This document shows positions 19,563 to 29,701 of a stretch of 64,000 nt of DNA, in pieces. The DNA lies in NCBI GenBank assembly GCA_009991595.1, contig JAACVK010000022.1, forward strand, positions 1 through 64,000, read 5' to 3'. The stretch's first letter is position 1. Each line of letters starts with the position of its first letter. The notes under the pieces are model-generated. The model had not been told where the DNA came from, made no database searches, and saw only the letters and a program-made list of their open reading frames with translations. The position numbers and the translations under genes were made by a program. This stretch comes from a bacterium. Its GTDB lineage: Bacteria; Bdellovibrionota; UBA2428.

Positions 19563-22500
19563 TTATGGATAAACCTGAGAAAAGTAATTTCGAGCCAAAC
19601 CGTCGCGCACCTGTTCTGAGAAGTCCTGCATATAAAGGTTTATGGCCCTAGCGCTTAATGTGTTGGGGCTTTGTTGGGTTGCTAAAAAATCACTTAAATA
19701 GCCAATTCTACTTTGTAAATCCTGAATTTCACTCTCAGCCGTAACTTTTCCCGATTGTTTTAACAGCTGCATCTGAGACAGTAGTCGTGACAAATACTTT
19801 TGAGCAGCCTCATGACTGGTTGTCATCTCGTTCACTGTATCTCGAATCTTCTGAAGCCGAGCAAACTTACCGTTCAAGGCAAGCTCTCCAACGGCTGTGT
19901 TAAACCCCTCATTGGGTTTGACTGCTTTTCTTAACTCTGGGGAACTAGCTCGTTCACTGAAACCCTTGCCTTTTTTCAACTCTCTAACTGAATCTAAAGT
20001 CTTACTCCAGTCGCCTAATGTTTTGATTCGATCGTGTTGAGAAGTCATTTTCCCATATCGACTCGACCCCTTCATGATTAAGGCAGGGTTCTCTTTTGCA
20101 AAAACCATCAACTGCCCAATCAACTCATTGTCCATACTCTTGCCTGTGTGCTCAACCATTTTCACCACATCATCTACAAATTCTTTTGCTCCAGCCTGTA
20201 ACAAATCTTCTATCTCATCCGAGTTTTTTCCAGTCTTTGCAATGATTTCTCGAACGGCCGTAGACCCTCGCCAAGAGTTACGTAAGTTTTTTACCTGCCA
20301 AAGGCGCGCCTCTTCCGCTATTTGTTTAACGTATTCAGTAGGGTTTTCTTTCGCGAAAATCTTCATATCCCCACCTGCGTCTCTCACGCTTCTTGCAAAT
20401 GAACCTCTTCCACGAACAGCATCCCCCAGCTCATTCAACACAGGTTTAGCGGTAGCTGCCATCACCAACCCCATACCTACATTCACAGAACAAGACAAAT
20501 AGGACCCCTCTATTACAGATAGCTGATGAACCCACTCGGCCTCACACATGTTCTCTGGTTTGCCATCGGCCCCAATCTCCATGCCTTCGGTTTGAGCATT
20601 AAGTTTCTCAATACACTCGGGAGCTCCCTGAGTTCCGATGTAGTAACCCGCCCATCCTATATCAGCGACTTGAGTTGCATAGTATCCAGCCAAAGCACGA
20701 GAACGTCCTGCACCAGTTCGAAGACCAGAGGTGATTATGTCCTGACTATAGTTTCCTAATCTCGTAAGCGACTTTACTTCTGCCGACGCCTTCACCAGGG
20801 AACGTAAATTCGCTAGACGCTCAACCTTTGTGCCAGTAGATAGAACTTGCCTTACTTCAGCTGATTTTGAAGCCAAAGAAGCACCCCCCTTTGCCAACTG
20901 ATAAACCAATTTTGCTCCAAGCTTGGTTGCTCCCGCAGCCCCTTTTACCGCTTTAAAGGGCAACTTCGCAGTCCATCCAACAAAATTGACCGCCGATCCA
21001 AGGAGTCTGGGAAGTGTGGCCACTTTTACCCCAGTAGCAAGAGTTCCCAATCCCATGGTTCCTACTGCAATTCCAATATCTATTGCAGTGGTTTTTAAAA
21101 GCAAGTCTGCTTCATCGACCGTTCTGCTATAACCTTCACGACAAGTTGTCGCATTGATGAGGTTAACTGTTTCAAAAGATTTATCGAATTTTTCATCTCC
21201 CCAATACTCGGGAGACATTTTGTCCGGCTGGGGATAACCCTCTTTATCTAATTTCACATTTCCATGACCATCCAATAACATCGGCTGCTGCCTCTCCAAA
21301 AATTGTCTTTGCTCAAATGCAAGCTCGTCAGACTCCGGCGCATGAACCAGAGCCTTCAATATTTTTTTGCGACACTTTTCTTTATTACTATTTTCTTGAA
21401 CGCACTCAGCTGCTTCCATGCACTGATTCAACTCTGAAGTTAAAGCCTCTTTACGAACGGCATAATCTTCTCGCAAATTCATTTTCAATTTTTGGAGAAA
21501 ATCTTCTGACTCAAGGTCCTTGGCCTCTGGCGCTAAATGCACATAACCCTTTAGGGTGCTAAAATCATGTTGAGTGTAGGTCTGCAGTGGTCCGTTGTAA
21601 GTGCCGCGAAACTGAAAGGTTCCGTTCTCTTTCCTCAGTTGTTCGTCAGTATCTCGCCCTTCTCTGAACAAACTCTTAAATAAATCCGTCTTAGAAGAAA
21701 GCGGCAAATCTTTTATGGCTCCCGCCTTAAGAGCATAAGTAGAATCACCCTCCATAGAAAACTCTGACATTTTCATTTCCAAAAACACAGCTTCTGCATC
21801 TTCGCGACTAACACCTTGTTGCATTGCCGCACTAACAAATTCTTTTTGAGCCTCTGGTCCTGTTACATTTCTTAAATAGTCTTCTTCTCCATCAATGGCC
21901 TGCAGAGCGCCTCGCAAATGCTTTGCGTCTTTAGCAACTAAGTCCACACCTTCAGCTTTGCAGGCATTATCTGAGACCAAAGAACTCTTCTTTTCAAAAA
22001 CTCCCGGGAGAACACCACGACGAACGTCAATACCCTCCAAGGGCAGTGCACCGCTATCTTTTATTCGACGGTCTAACATGGCAATTCCCTCAACCGCCTT
22101 GTTTGCGCAAGACTGCAAGCGAGAAACTGTATAATAGTAATCAACCATCAATAGGCGCTTGCTCGTTAGCTGCTCAGGAGTGTCCTTCTCACTCTGTTGC
22201 CAGTCGGGAAAGCAATCCATTAAAAAACTTTCAGATCCAGGAGAGAAACCCGTTAATTCTTGCAGGTGCTTTTCAAACTCAGAATTATCCTTAAATCGAC
22301 TGTTACTGAATTTAGTTTCTTTATCATCATGGCGTCCGACTAAAGCCATACTGCAAGCCTGGTCGGTTCCAGACAACCAATGCTTAGCCCAACCGGCATC
22401 GCCAGGGCGGGCCATGGCAAAACCCTTAGGACAGTGATTTAAAAAACTTCTGCTCTTCTCTCGTGCATTAGCTTCAGAAACAGCCTGTCTTTGAGATTCA

Positions 22501-22634
22501 TGCCATTGATGTAGGGCCTGCCCATAACCGGGACCTATTGCCCAGGAGTTCAAGCTTTGTAGTAAAATTGCATTAATAAAAACAGCAAAGAAGAACCTTT
22601 TCCTCACGAGCATATTTCGACAGTCCTTCTCCAT
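19563..22634 (-). CDS. hypothetical exported large helical protein
   Basis: 1023 aa, N-terminal signal (MLVRKRFFFAVFINAILLQSLNSWA), central hydrophobic segment. Confidence 0.65.
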   Translation of the reverse strand: MEKDCRNMLVRKRFFFAVFINAILLQSLNSWAIGPGYGQALHQWHESQRQAVSEANAREKSRSFLNHCPKGFAMARPGDAGWAKHWLSGTDQACSMALVGRHDDKETKFSNSRFKDNSEFEKHLQELTGFSPGSESFLMDCFPDWQQSEKDTPEQLTSKRLLMVDYYYTVSRLQSCANKAVEGIAMLDRRIKDSGALPLEGIDVRRGVLPGVFEKKSSLVSDNACKAEGVDLVAKDAKHLRGALQAIDGEEDYLRNVTGPEAQKEFVSAAMQQGVSREDAEAVFLEMKMSEFSMEGDSTYALKAGAIKDLPLSSKTDLFKSLFREGRDTDEQLRKENGTFQFRGTYNGPLQTYTQHDFSTLKGYVHLAPEAKDLESEDFLQKLKMNLREDYAVRKEALTSELNQCMEAAECVQENSNKEKCRKKILKALVHAPESDELAFEQRQFLERQQPMLLDGHGNVKLDKEGYPQPDKMSPEYWGDEKFDKSFETVNLINATTCREGYSRTVDEADLLLKTTAIDIGIAVGTMGLGTLATGVKVATLPRLLGSAVNFVGWTAKLPFKAVKGAAGATKLGAKLVYQLAKGGASLASKSAEVRQVLSTGTKVERLANLRSLVKASAEVKSLTRLGNYSQDIITSGLRTGAGRSRALAGYYATQVADIGWAGYYIGTQGAPECIEKLNAQTEGMEIGADGKPENMCEAEWVHQLSVIEGSYLSCSVNVGMGLVMAATAKPVLNELGDAVRGRGSFARSVRDAGGDMKIFAKENPTEYVKQIAEEARLWQVKNLRNSWRGSTAVREIIAKTGKNSDEIEDLLQAGAKEFVDDVVKMVEHTGKSMDNELIGQLMVFAKENPALIMKGSSRYGKMTSQHDRIKTLGDWSKTLDSVRELKKGKGFSERASSPELRKAVKPNEGFNTAVGELALNGKFARLQKIRDTVNEMTTSHEAAQKYLSRLLSQMQLLKQSGKVTAESEIQDLQSRIGYLSDFLATQQSPNTLSARAINLYMQDFSEQVRDGLARNYFSQVYP

Positions 22635-22771
22635 AACCTTAACCTTCAGAATATCAGGTCAACAAATTGACGTTGTTAAAGTTACGTTAAGATTCGGTGA
22701 ATTCGCCCTATAAGTTACAAATTATCAATAGATCTCAAGCTTGGCAGAAGCTTGGCCGATAAAACTAACGT

Positions 22772-23644
22772 ATGGGAGCAATTGGTTTAATTCTACTCTT
22801 TGTATTCGTTTTCGGCGGATTCGTTCTCGGTGGCGGTGGAAATGCCTTTGGTGTGTTTGCTCACCCTGGTGAATATGTAGTTATCATAGGTGCTGCGCTT
22901 GCCGCTCTTATTATATCCACTCCAATGAAATACATTGGTGGTGTCTTTAAATACGCTATCAAAGCTCTCACCATTAAAGATATTGGTAAAGCTGCCTATC
23001 TAGAAGGTCTCAAATTAATGTATGAACTTTTTCAAGCACAAAAGAAAGAGGGAGTTCAGGCGATTGAGACTCATATTGAAGATCCAGGAAACTCGAAGAT
23101 CTTTACCAACTACCCAGGCGTTCTCGGCAACCATCACTTAATTGAATTTGTTTGTGACTCCATGAGGACTTTCATTTCAGGCGGACCATCCCCCTATGAC
23201 ATGGATGACCTTCTCACCGCTGACTTAGAAGTTATGCACGAAGAAGAACATCACATCCCCGCGACCATTCAAAGCATGGCAGACGCCCTTCCGGCGATCG
23301 GAATTGTGGCCGCGGTTCTTGGGGTAATTGTAACGATGATGAGTATTTCTGCTGGTCCAGAGGTAGTCGGTGGCAAAGTAGCCGCCGCCCTTGTGGGAAC
23401 CTTTCTTGGTATCTTTTTGGGTTACGGAATCGTGGGCCCCATTGCAACCCGATTAAACCATTACTTCGAATCCGAAGGAAATTATTTTAAAATGTTTAAA
23501 TCCGGAATTCTCTCTAATTGTAGAGGGCTTCCACCACAAGTTTCTGTTGAATTTGCACGTAGGGCGATTCCTATTTCAGAACGTCCATCCTTTAAGGAAT
23601 TAGAAGAAGAATTAAAAGACGTAGGCAACAAGAAGGCGGCTTAA
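22772..23644 (+). CDS. motA: flagellar motor stator protein MotA
   Basis: MotA/TolQ-like TMs; ALPAIGIVAAVLGVIVTM, HPGEYVVIIGAA. Confidence 0.9.
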   Translation: MGAIGLILLFVFVFGGFVLGGGGNAFGVFAHPGEYVVIIGAALAALIISTPMKYIGGVFKYAIKALTIKDIGKAAYLEGLKLMYELFQAQKKEGVQAIETHIEDPGNSKIFTNYPGVLGNHHLIEFVCDSMRTFISGGPSPYDMDDLLTADLEVMHEEEHHIPATIQSMADALPAIGIVAAVLGVIVTMMSISAGPEVVGGKVAAALVGTFLGIFLGYGIVGPIATRLNHYFESEGNYFKMFKSGILSNCRGLPPQVSVEFARRAIPISERPSFKELEEELKDVGNKKAA

Positions 23645-23647
23645 CTT

Positions 23648-24454
23648 ATGGCTGAAGAAGGAAGCGACGATCAATCAATCGTCATTAAGAAGATCAAAAA
23701 AGCTGGACACGGTCACCATGGTGGCGCGTGGAAAGTTGCCTATGCTGACTTTGTAACAGCGATGATGGCCTTCTTTCTAGTAATGTGGATCGTTGGTATG
23801 AGCGATGCCGACAAGAAGAAAGTTGAAGAATACTTTAACGACCCTTTAAAATATAAGTTTGGTGCGGAAAAAATCTTTCAAGGTCTTTTCTCTGGGCAAG
23901 CTGGCGAACAATTCATGAATCAAGAAAAAAAGGGTGGCGTTGTAGATTCCATCAAACAAGGTGGAGTCTCTCGCGTTCACCTTTTAGCCCAGGACATAGA
24001 AAGTTGGATGACTCCATTCGAGAGCGACATTCTAGACTTCAAAGTCACTCCAGACAGAATTCAATTTGCCCTCACTGCGGAAAGCATGTTCTCACCAGGA
24101 TCAGTCTTATTAAAACCTGAGGCAGAACCCTTGTTGCGACGCATGGCCGAGGTGCTTAAACCTCTAGATGCTCATTTCATGATCGAAGCTCATACGGACG
24201 ACTTGCCAGTCGACAACCCCTCCTACCCGACCAATTGGGAGCTATCAGCAATAAGATCCGCAACCGTGGTTCGATATTTTATTGATGCCCACTATTTCGA
24301 CCCCGCTAAGCTTACGGCCATGTCTGCTGGAGAAACCAAGCCCGTAGCTGATAACAGGACGCCAGCCGGACGAGCCCGCAATCGCCGCATTGATATCTAC
24401 ATCATCCCCCAAGGCAAGACCCATTCAAAAATACGAAGTGCATTAAGTCACTAA
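23648..24454 (+). CDS. motB: flagellar motor stator protein MotB
   Basis: HHGGAWKVAYADFVTAMMAFFLVMWIVG plug/TM; OmpA-like C-terminal (IEAHTDDLPV...NRRIDIYI). Confidence 0.93.
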   Translation: MAEEGSDDQSIVIKKIKKAGHGHHGGAWKVAYADFVTAMMAFFLVMWIVGMSDADKKKVEEYFNDPLKYKFGAEKIFQGLFSGQAGEQFMNQEKKGGVVDSIKQGGVSRVHLLAQDIESWMTPFESDILDFKVTPDRIQFALTAESMFSPGSVLLKPEAEPLLRRMAEVLKPLDAHFMIEAHTDDLPVDNPSYPTNWELSAIRSATVVRYFIDAHYFDPAKLTAMSAGETKPVADNRTPAGRARNRRIDIYIIPQGKTHSKIRSALSH

Positions 24455-24523
24455 TTATTCATGTTTCAACTTCCTGAACTTGATTCTAGGCACTGGCCTG
24501 GATGATTTTTTTCAATTAGACCA

Positions 24524-25732
24524 TTGTGTATGGTTATGTGGATAAGTTTTATACTTTTAGCCCTAGTGACGGGTGCAATTTGTGGCTTTTTTTTAGCCCG
24601 TTCGAACGCTCAAAAAGACAAGCTCGCCTTTGAACAACTATTAAAACAAGAGTCAGCAGCTACCGCTCGCGCTGAAGAGCTTCAAAAGCGTCTTAGCGAA
24701 CAAAAGGACGTCTTTGAGAAAAACACCAGTGACCTATTTGAAAAGTTTCAAAATCTTTCACATAAAATGCTCGATGAAAATACGGAGAAACTTCGAAAAA
24801 GAAACGAAGACGGACTCGGGACAATATTAAAACCTTTAAAAGAAAAACTTTTTGAATTCGAAAAGAAAGTTCAAAGCACTTACGACAACGAATCCCGAGA
24901 GAGATTTGCTCTTAAAGAAGAAATTAAAAGAATTGCCGAAATCAATCAAAAGATGACGGCTGAAGCCTCTAACTTGACCCGCGCCCTTAAGGGCGACGTC
25001 AAAACTCAGGGAAACTGGGGTGAGATAATCTTAGAAAGAATCCTTATCTCCTCGGGTCTTCGAGAAGGAGAGGAATACATCCTTCAGGGCAAAGAAATGA
25101 AAATCAACAGCGAAGAGGGTCGCTCCCTTCGTCCGGATGCCATCATTAATCTTCCAGACGACAAGCATTTAATTGTTGATAGTAAAGTGTCGCTCGTTGC
25201 CTTTGAACGTTTGAGCAACAGCGACGACCCAAACCAACAGCAGCTTTACATGAAAGAATTTTTCACTTCGGTCGACGCTCACGTCCGCGGTCTTTCCGAT
25301 AAACACTACGCCTCTGCAAGGGGAGTTAACTCCCCTGACTTTGTCTTCTTGTTCATGCCCATTGAAGCCGCTTTTTTAACCTATATCAAAGAGAATAAAG
25401 AGGGCTTCTCAAGAGCATGGGAAAAGAAAATAATGATTGTTGGCCCCTCTACCCTATGGCCCTGCCTGAGAACAGTTTCTTCTCTTTGGAAGAACGAAAG
25501 ACAAAACCAAAATGCTCTTAAGATCGCGCAGCACGCAGGAAGTCTTTACGACAAGTTTGCTAATTTTGTCACAGACCTTGAACGAGTTGGAAAATCTATT
25601 ACCGACGCACAAGGAAATTACGATGCAGCTCTGGCCAAACTAAAAGACGGGAAAGGAAATCTTTTACGACAAACTGAGCGGCTTCGTGATCTAGGCGCAA
25701 AGACAAAAAGAAAACTAGAAATCGAGCCTTAA
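24524..25732 (+). CDS. rmuC: DNA recombination protein RmuC
   Basis: GNWGEIILERILISSGLREGEEY, LRPDAIINLPDDKHLIVDSKVSL. Confidence 0.92.
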   Translation: MCMVMWISFILLALVTGAICGFFLARSNAQKDKLAFEQLLKQESAATARAEELQKRLSEQKDVFEKNTSDLFEKFQNLSHKMLDENTEKLRKRNEDGLGTILKPLKEKLFEFEKKVQSTYDNESRERFALKEEIKRIAEINQKMTAEASNLTRALKGDVKTQGNWGEIILERILISSGLREGEEYILQGKEMKINSEEGRSLRPDAIINLPDDKHLIVDSKVSLVAFERLSNSDDPNQQQLYMKEFFTSVDAHVRGLSDKHYASARGVNSPDFVFLFMPIEAAFLTYIKENKEGFSRAWEKKIMIVGPSTLWPCLRTVSSLWKNERQNQNALKIAQHAGSLYDKFANFVTDLERVGKSITDAQGNYDAALAKLKDGKGNLLRQTERLRDLGAKTKRKLEIEP

Positions 25733-26278
25733 CTAGTTTGGGCGACACTCAACCTGAACGCGACCCAAGTAGGTCGCGTGTCGCGCGTCTTTCTTGTGAA
25801 CAAAAACTTCGGCGGCGCCAGCTACTTTTGATCCTCCACCTACAGGAGATGACGTTGACAAGTCTATAATCAATCGCTCCGCTTCTGCAGAAGGATTCTG
25901 TAAATAAAACTGATAGGTATTCAAACTCGCTCCAACCTGACGCTTTCGAACAGAAGAGCCATTTTTTTCGTTAACAATCCAATAGTCTTGTCCACGATTT
26001 ACGCTTTCCCAAAGAATTTCATTTTCTGCCTTTTCAACACCAAATGATTGCTTGGTAGAAACGGACGGACTTGCCCCAATTTCGGAATTGAGTTTAACCT
26101 CGACACCAATCGAATTCAGACCTGTGAGATATTCCTCAGCACTAAACTTAAGCTCGATTTGCGAGGCCGTTGGACCAATGGAAACACACTCAAAATCAGA
26201 TTCGGCATCTGCGAATACAGACAGCGCCAATAACACTGACAACGTAAACAATAAGCACTTGATCCATTCCTTGGACAT
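25733..26278 (-). CDS. hypothetical exported protein
   Basis: 181 aa with N-terminal signal peptide. Confidence 0.55.
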   Translation of the reverse strand: MSKEWIKCLLFTLSVLLALSVFADAESDFECVSIGPTASQIELKFSAEEYLTGLNSIGVEVKLNSEIGASPSVSTKQSFGVEKAENEILWESVNRGQDYWIVNEKNGSSVRKRQVGASLNTYQFYLQNPSAEAERLIIDLSTSSPVGGGSKVAGAAEVFVHKKDARHATYLGRVQVECRPN

Positions 26279-26358
26279 GGCCCCCTTCTAGCACACTGCA
26301 TTAAAATCTGCCAAATTACTTTGTTTATAACCTCTCTAGGGGCCTCTATAGTGTGTAA

Positions 26359-27021
26359 ATGACCGCTGAAAACGTCGTAAATCCTCAAAATTACACAGGC
26401 CTTCGCGGTCTTCTTCACCGAATCAAAGCCTGGACGGAGGCTCAAGCCCTCAAACCACAAGCCGTATGGATACTTTTCATATTAGCTTTCTTGGAAAGCT
26501 CCTTTTTTCCAATCCCACCCGACGTTCTGCTGGTTGCCATGTGTGTTTCAGCCCCCCAAAAGTCGCTGAAATATGCTTTTGTTTGCACCTTGGGCTCGGT
26601 TCTTGGTGGAATGGCCGGTTATGGCATTGGTCACATGCTTTGGTGGGAAGTGGGCACTCAAAACTTTAGCCCCATCGCCCAGGCCTTTTTTGATTATGTT
26701 CCTGGGTTTAATCTTCACAAGTTTGAATCGGTTCAAGCTCTTTACGAGAGATTTGATTTCTGGGTCGTGTTTGCAGCTGGCTTTACCCCCATCCCTTATA
26801 AGATATTCACAATCACCGGTGGTGTTTTTAACATCCCTTTCATCCCTTTTGTTTTAGCTTCATTAGTAGGAAGAGCTGGAAGGTTCTTTTTAGTGGCGGG
26901 TTTGTTTTTTGTTTACGGAAAGCAGATCAAGGTTTTCATCGACAAGTATCTCGAAATCCTTTCCATTGCTTTTTTACTACTCTTAATTGCAGGCTTTGCT
27001 CTTATTAAATTTGCTCTCTGA
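26359..27021 (+). CDS. YqaA/DedA-like membrane protein
   Basis: SFFPIPPDVLLVAM, AAGFTPIPYKIFTITGGVFNIPF. Confidence 0.85.
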   Translation: MTAENVVNPQNYTGLRGLLHRIKAWTEAQALKPQAVWILFILAFLESSFFPIPPDVLLVAMCVSAPQKSLKYAFVCTLGSVLGGMAGYGIGHMLWWEVGTQNFSPIAQAFFDYVPGFNLHKFESVQALYERFDFWVVFAAGFTPIPYKIFTITGGVFNIPFIPFVLASLVGRAGRFFLVAGLFFVYGKQIKVFIDKYLEILSIAFLLLLIAGFALIKFAL

Positions 27022-27881
27022 TGAAACCAGTCGAATGTAACTACAGCATTCCCGGCTTGAAAATCACAGGATGGAAAACCGGCAAAGCCACAAAAGGAAG
27101 AGTCGTTGCTCTTCATGGATGGCTCGATAATGCCAACAGCTTTATTCCACTAGCAAAGCAGTTCCCCGAAGGCTGGGAACTCATAAGTTTAGATCTTGCA
27201 GGTCACGGCAGCTCTCAATGGAGAGCCGAAGGCTCCAGCTATCACTTCTTAGATTACGTGACCGATACTCTAAGGCTTTGCAAACAATTAGAAGATAAGC
27301 CCTTGGTGATTATGGGACACTCACTCGGCGCAGCGATTGCAACCATCATCGCCTCCTGCCCACCCCAAAACCTTAAAGCGGCCGTGCTGATCGACGGACT
27401 AGGGCCACTCAGCAATCCCCCCGAAATTTCTCACAAAAAATACACTCAGTTTTTGAAAAGCCAAGAAAAACTTAGCGCTCAAAAAACCCACTACTATAAG
27501 AGCTTTGATGAGATTTTGAACAAAAGACTCAAAGCAAGCCCAATGAACAAAGAGGCAGCCAGGTTAATTCTGGAAAGAAGTCTCTTAAAAGACACCAATG
27601 GCTATAGTTGGAAAAGCGACCCGCGCCACATGGCCAAAAATCCTTCACGCTTAACCGAAGCCCAAGTCATCAACTTTTTAGAAAACATTCAGGTGCCTAC
27701 TCTTTTCATCGAAGCCAAAACTGGCGAATACTTCCACTTTCGCTATAAAATTTTAGGCGGAAGATTAAAACACACCAAGCACACAACCCACATCACCGTC
27801 GATGGCGACCACCACGTCCACTGTGATAACCCAAAGCATGTTGCAAAAGAAATCACTGCTTTCCTAAATAATATTCCTTAG
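27021..27881 (+). CDS. alpha/beta hydrolase
   Basis: ALHGWLDNANSF, GHSLGAAIAT nucleophile elbow, C-terminal HHVH. Confidence 0.88.
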   Translation: MKPVECNYSIPGLKITGWKTGKATKGRVVALHGWLDNANSFIPLAKQFPEGWELISLDLAGHGSSQWRAEGSSYHFLDYVTDTLRLCKQLEDKPLVIMGHSLGAAIATIIASCPPQNLKAAVLIDGLGPLSNPPEISHKKYTQFLKSQEKLSAQKTHYYKSFDEILNKRLKASPMNKEAARLILERSLLKDTNGYSWKSDPRHMAKNPSRLTEAQVINFLENIQVPTLFIEAKTGEYFHFRYKILGGRLKHTKHTTHITVDGDHHVHCDNPKHVAKEITAFLNNIP

Positions 27882-28238
27882 AGAAGCCAAGCTTCCAATA
27901 AACCAGCCTGTTGACTCGCTGCGTCCTAACGTTCTTTTCTTATTTCACGAAACGCTAAAAACAAAACCATTCAACGCTACCACAACCTACTCAATCCAAA
28001 GTTTATCTACAGTGGCAAAGCCGTTGCTCTGGCAAGCTCTACAACCCACCCTGTTACACAATTTTTCTACTGCTCAAGAACGCGTGTCTTGCTTGTCCCA
28101 CTCTTTGCTTTTCAATCAATTCTTCGAAGATTATTTTTTAGATTTTCACGCATTATAAGAAAATCTTTTGCCCAAACAAGAAACTTAAGCAGCTTTTGAT
28201 TTGAACAAACAAATTTTATAGATTGAAACAGTTAAACC

Positions 28239-28796
28239 ATGAAGCAGATACCCACCAAGCCCTTCTACTATGTAAGACACGGACAAACCGACGCAAATGC
28301 AAATGGGTTAACCTGTGGTGGAGACTGGGACCTTCCCCTAAATGAACTTGGCTTGTCTCAAGCTTCGAAATTGGCGAGTAAGTTACTAAGTTTCAGTCCA
28401 AAAATTGAAGAAATCCGCTGTAGCCCGATGATACGAGCCAAACAAACAGCTGAGACCCTTAACTCCCTTTTAAAAGCGCCCATGTCTATCGTTGAAGGTC
28501 TGCGCGAGTGGCGAGTTGGAGATTGGGAAAAGCTTCCATGGGAAAATGTCCCAAACCCTTTCAACACCACGGAAGATCCTAGTAACGGTGAAACCCGAGA
28601 AGCTTTTGAAGAGCGGGTAACAAATACAATTTCGAATGAACTTAAAAACACAACCAAGACCTTACTCTTTGTTTCCCACGGCGCATTTGCTCATGCTCTA
28701 TTCACCTATCTCGGAATAGAGCAATCCCGCATAGAAAACTGCGAACTTTACCAAGTCGAACCTATCGACCACAAATGGACCCTCGTTAAGATTTAG
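28239..28796 (+). CDS. histidine phosphatase family protein
   Basis: YYVRHGQTDANA phosphoglycerate-mutase motif, SHGAFAHAL. Confidence 0.88.
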   Translation: MKQIPTKPFYYVRHGQTDANANGLTCGGDWDLPLNELGLSQASKLASKLLSFSPKIEEIRCSPMIRAKQTAETLNSLLKAPMSIVEGLREWRVGDWEKLPWENVPNPFNTTEDPSNGETREAFEERVTNTISNELKNTTKTLLFVSHGAFAHALFTYLGIEQSRIENCELYQVEPIDHKWTLVKI

Positions 28797-28876
28797 GGAT
28801 TAAAAATTGCCATTGATAACGAGCTCGACACTAACGACTCACCGTTTCGCAAGGGTTACTCCGTCACTTTATAGCT

Positions 28877-29401
28877 TTAGAACAAATAGCCAGTAGATAA
28901 GCCAAACCTCGTTCTATAAACTCTATCGTCTGCGCTCAAAAAACTCAAAGAGGACAGATAGCTAAGCTCAACACCAAAGGTCCAATGAGCAGCCAAGTCT
29001 ATGTCCAAACCTACAAGTGGACCAACGACAAATTCATTGTAGTTTACTTTGGCTCCATCTAAACTAAAGTTTGAGTGAGCCAAGCCCATCAAAGCACCTA
29101 AGCGGAAGAATGCAGAGTGAAAGGGGATAACATAAGAACCCCCAACAGTGTAAAGATTTACAGATGCTCCCGTAACATCTCCGCCACTTTTTCCCTCAAC
29201 CAAATAGCTCAGTTCAGCCGAACCTTGCGCCCAAAACTCTTCACTGATTCGAGGTTTTGCAATAAGAGCAAGATCCATAGAGTTCACGTTTTCCCAAAAG
29301 GATACTCCTCCACCAAACTCCACGCTGAAGTCCAACGAAAAAGCAGGGGCAGAAAACATTATGCCAACGAGTAATGAAAATAATTTATTCTTTAGAAACA
29401 T
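28877..29401 (-). CDS. outer-membrane beta-barrel-like exported protein
   Basis: Signal peptide and alternating beta-strand pattern ending in aromatic residue (LSTGYLF). Confidence 0.6.
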   Translation of the reverse strand: MFLKNKLFSLLVGIMFSAPAFSLDFSVEFGGGVSFWENVNSMDLALIAKPRISEEFWAQGSAELSYLVEGKSGGDVTGASVNLYTVGGSYVIPFHSAFFRLGALMGLAHSNFSLDGAKVNYNEFVVGPLVGLDIDLAAHWTFGVELSYLSSLSFLSADDRVYRTRFGLSTGYLF

Positions 29402-29509
29402 GAACGAAAGTTTACATTAGGAATTTTTTCAAGACAACTAAGCCGCAGTGTCATGCCCAAAAGTGGCGGCATCTTTGGGCAAATTTAGCGCAGCAGGTTT
29501 TACAAAGGA

Positions 29510-29596
29510 TTTTTCTTCCTAACGAGGCTTGAAGGAGCGAAGTGTACATTAGCGAAGCGGTACATGAGCGACTGAAAACGAAGTTAGGGAGGAAAA
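29510..29596. repeat. imperfect inverted-repeat element
   Basis: Outer arms CCTAAC / GTTAGG with T-rich/A-rich flanks; inner TGTAC...GTACA around AGCGAAGC. Confidence 0.45.
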
Positions 29597-29608
29597 GCCG
29601 AAGTAAAA

Positions 29609-29685
29609 TGGCGCACCCGACAGGAATCGAACCTATAACCTCCTGATTCGTAGTCAGGTGCTCTATCCAGTTGAGCTACGGGTGC
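29609..29685 (-). tRNA. tRNA-Arg(ACG), CCA encoded
   Basis: Cloverleaf read by hand: GCACCCG acceptor, anticodon stem CCTGA-CTACGAA-TCAGG, T-arm GGTTCGATTCC, 3' CGGGTGC-G-CCA. Confidence 0.93.
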
Positions 29686-29701
29686 ATTGGCTTAAACGCT
29701 T

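Noticed and set aside
20074-20502. Plus-strand ORF of 142 aa
   Set aside because: Antisense within the large exported protein gene; no recognisable domain
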